9,593 nucleotides of DNA, from assembly GCA_046153015.1 (NCBI GenBank), contig JBJXGF010000264.1:1-9593 (forward strand). The letters are read 5' to 3'. The stretch is from JBJXGF01 sp046153015. Its GTDB lineage: Bacteria; Actinomycetota; Acidimicrobiia; Acidimicrobiales; CAIXPF01. The translations under genes and the position numbers were made by a program. Below, piece by piece: positions 9,128 to 9,593 of the stretch; the stretch's first letter is position 1; each line of letters starts with the position of its first letter. The notes under the pieces are model-generated. The model had not been told where the DNA came from, ran no database searches, and saw nothing but the letters and a program-made list of their open reading frames with translations.

Positions 9128-9593
9128 ATGCTGCGTTCTCGACTGCTGCGCGCCCTCGTGCTCGGAGGCTGCGTCACCCTGGGGCTGACCGGCTGCCAGC
9201 GACCCGAGGTGCGAGACCGCACGGTCTCGGCGCCCGCCGACGCGGCGTCCCGCTCTGCTGGGCACGACTCGCCGGCACGGCCCGAAGCGGCGCCGGGCCA
9301 GTCGATGGCCGACCTCGACGGGCAGCCGCCGGCCGGGGTCAGCGCGCCTGAAACCGAGTCGCCCCCGCCGGCCGAGCCCGAGACGGCCGAGCCCGAGACG
9401 GACAAGCCCGAGGGCGACAAGCCCGAGGGCGAGGGCGAAGGCGAGCCGGCCTCGGAGGCGGCTCCGCCGGCCGAGCACGAGGCCGCCGAGGGGGAGCAGG
9501 CGCCGGTGGCGAAGCTCTACTCGGCGCCGGCCCGTCGCCGGTCGCCCGCCCCGAGCCGTCGCCCCCGCCAGACCCAGCCGGCACCCGCACCCG
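9128..9593 (+). CDS. Pro/Glu-rich lipoprotein (3'-partial, cut by window edge)
   Basis: Predicted exported, lipid-anchored protein of unknown function. The first 155 residues are visible. The signal peptide is MLRSRLLRALVLGGCVTLGL, and the lipobox LTGC puts the lipid-modified cysteine at residue 23. The rest is low-complexity and rich in Pro, Ala, Glu and Asp, with an acidic repeat tract (residues 82-101: AEPET twice, DKPEG twice). It then turns Arg/Pro-rich (ARRRRSPAPSRRPR-like) towards the edge. No folded domain is visible yet; such linkers often tether a C-terminal domain across the cell wall, and that domain would lie outside the window. Start: ATG 9128 is preceded by a strong SD, AGGAGG at 9112-9117, with 10-nt spacing. 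The gene has its own promoter and a structured leader. Confidence 0.85.
   Translation, partial: MLRSRLLRALVLGGCVTLGLTGCQRPEVRDRTVSAPADAASRSAGHDSPARPEAAPGQSMADLDGQPPAGVSAPETESPPPAEPETAEPETDKPEGDKPEGEGEGEPASEAAPPAEHEAAEGEQAPVAKLYSAPARRRSPAPSRRPRQTQPAPAP
9371..9430 (+). repeat. Four 15-bp in-frame units in the lipoprotein gene
   Basis: GCCGAGCCCGAGACG occurs twice in tandem (9371-9385, 9386-9400), then GACAAGCCCGAGGGC twice in tandem (9401-9415, 9416-9430). Each unit encodes five residues, AEPET or DKPEG. The two types share a central PE codon pair, which suggests stepwise tandem duplication of one ancestral pentapeptide unit. A looser Gly/Glu tract follows. Confidence 0.9.

Overview
The window comes from a very GC-rich chromosome (mostly G/C at third codon positions, GTG and TTG starts, stop/start overlaps). 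An actinobacterial-type Lhr, a mycobacterial-type endonuclease VIII (Nei) and a class F sortase paired with a DUF4397 surface protein point to Actinomycetota. A deep lineage such as Acidimicrobiia is possible, but that is inference. I see no transposase, integrase, CRISPR array, tRNA or rRNA.

Layout. (1) 1-4413, minus strand: a GNAT acetyltransferase is followed after 30 nt by a very large Lhr-type DNA helicase, whose C-terminus runs off the left edge. (2) 4414-4472: a 59-nt divergent promoter. Two candidate -10 hexamers, one per strand, share a single TA. (3) 4473-5288, plus strand: Nei, a DNA glycosylase/AP lyase with its catalytic N-terminal Pro-Glu and a C-terminal zinc finger. Lhr and Nei form a DNA-repair neighbourhood. 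(4) 5278-7690, minus strand: a tightly overlapping three-gene surface operon, read as DUF4397 secreted protein, then class F sortase, then a one-pass membrane protein with a predicted extracytoplasmic beta-sandwich. Its last gene converges on nei and overlaps it by 11 bp. (5) 7691-7868: intergenic, between divergent genes. (6) 7869-8861, plus strand: a complete aldo/keto reductase with an intact catalytic tetrad. (7) 8862-9127: an intergenic region with an AT-rich promoter, an inverted repeat between -35 and -10, and a leader of about 90 nt that can fold into mutually exclusive structures, one of which would mask the Shine-Dalgarno (SD) sequence. (8) 9128-9593, plus strand: the start of a Pro/Glu-rich lipoprotein gene running off the right edge.

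The most interesting items are the riboswitch-like leader before the lipoprotein, the sortase/DUF4397/beta-sandwich module whose likely substrate lacks a canonical LPxTG motif, and the symmetric divergent promoter with possible leaderless starts. All regulatory claims rest on reading the sequence by eye. In DNA this GC-rich, short complementarities arise often by chance.
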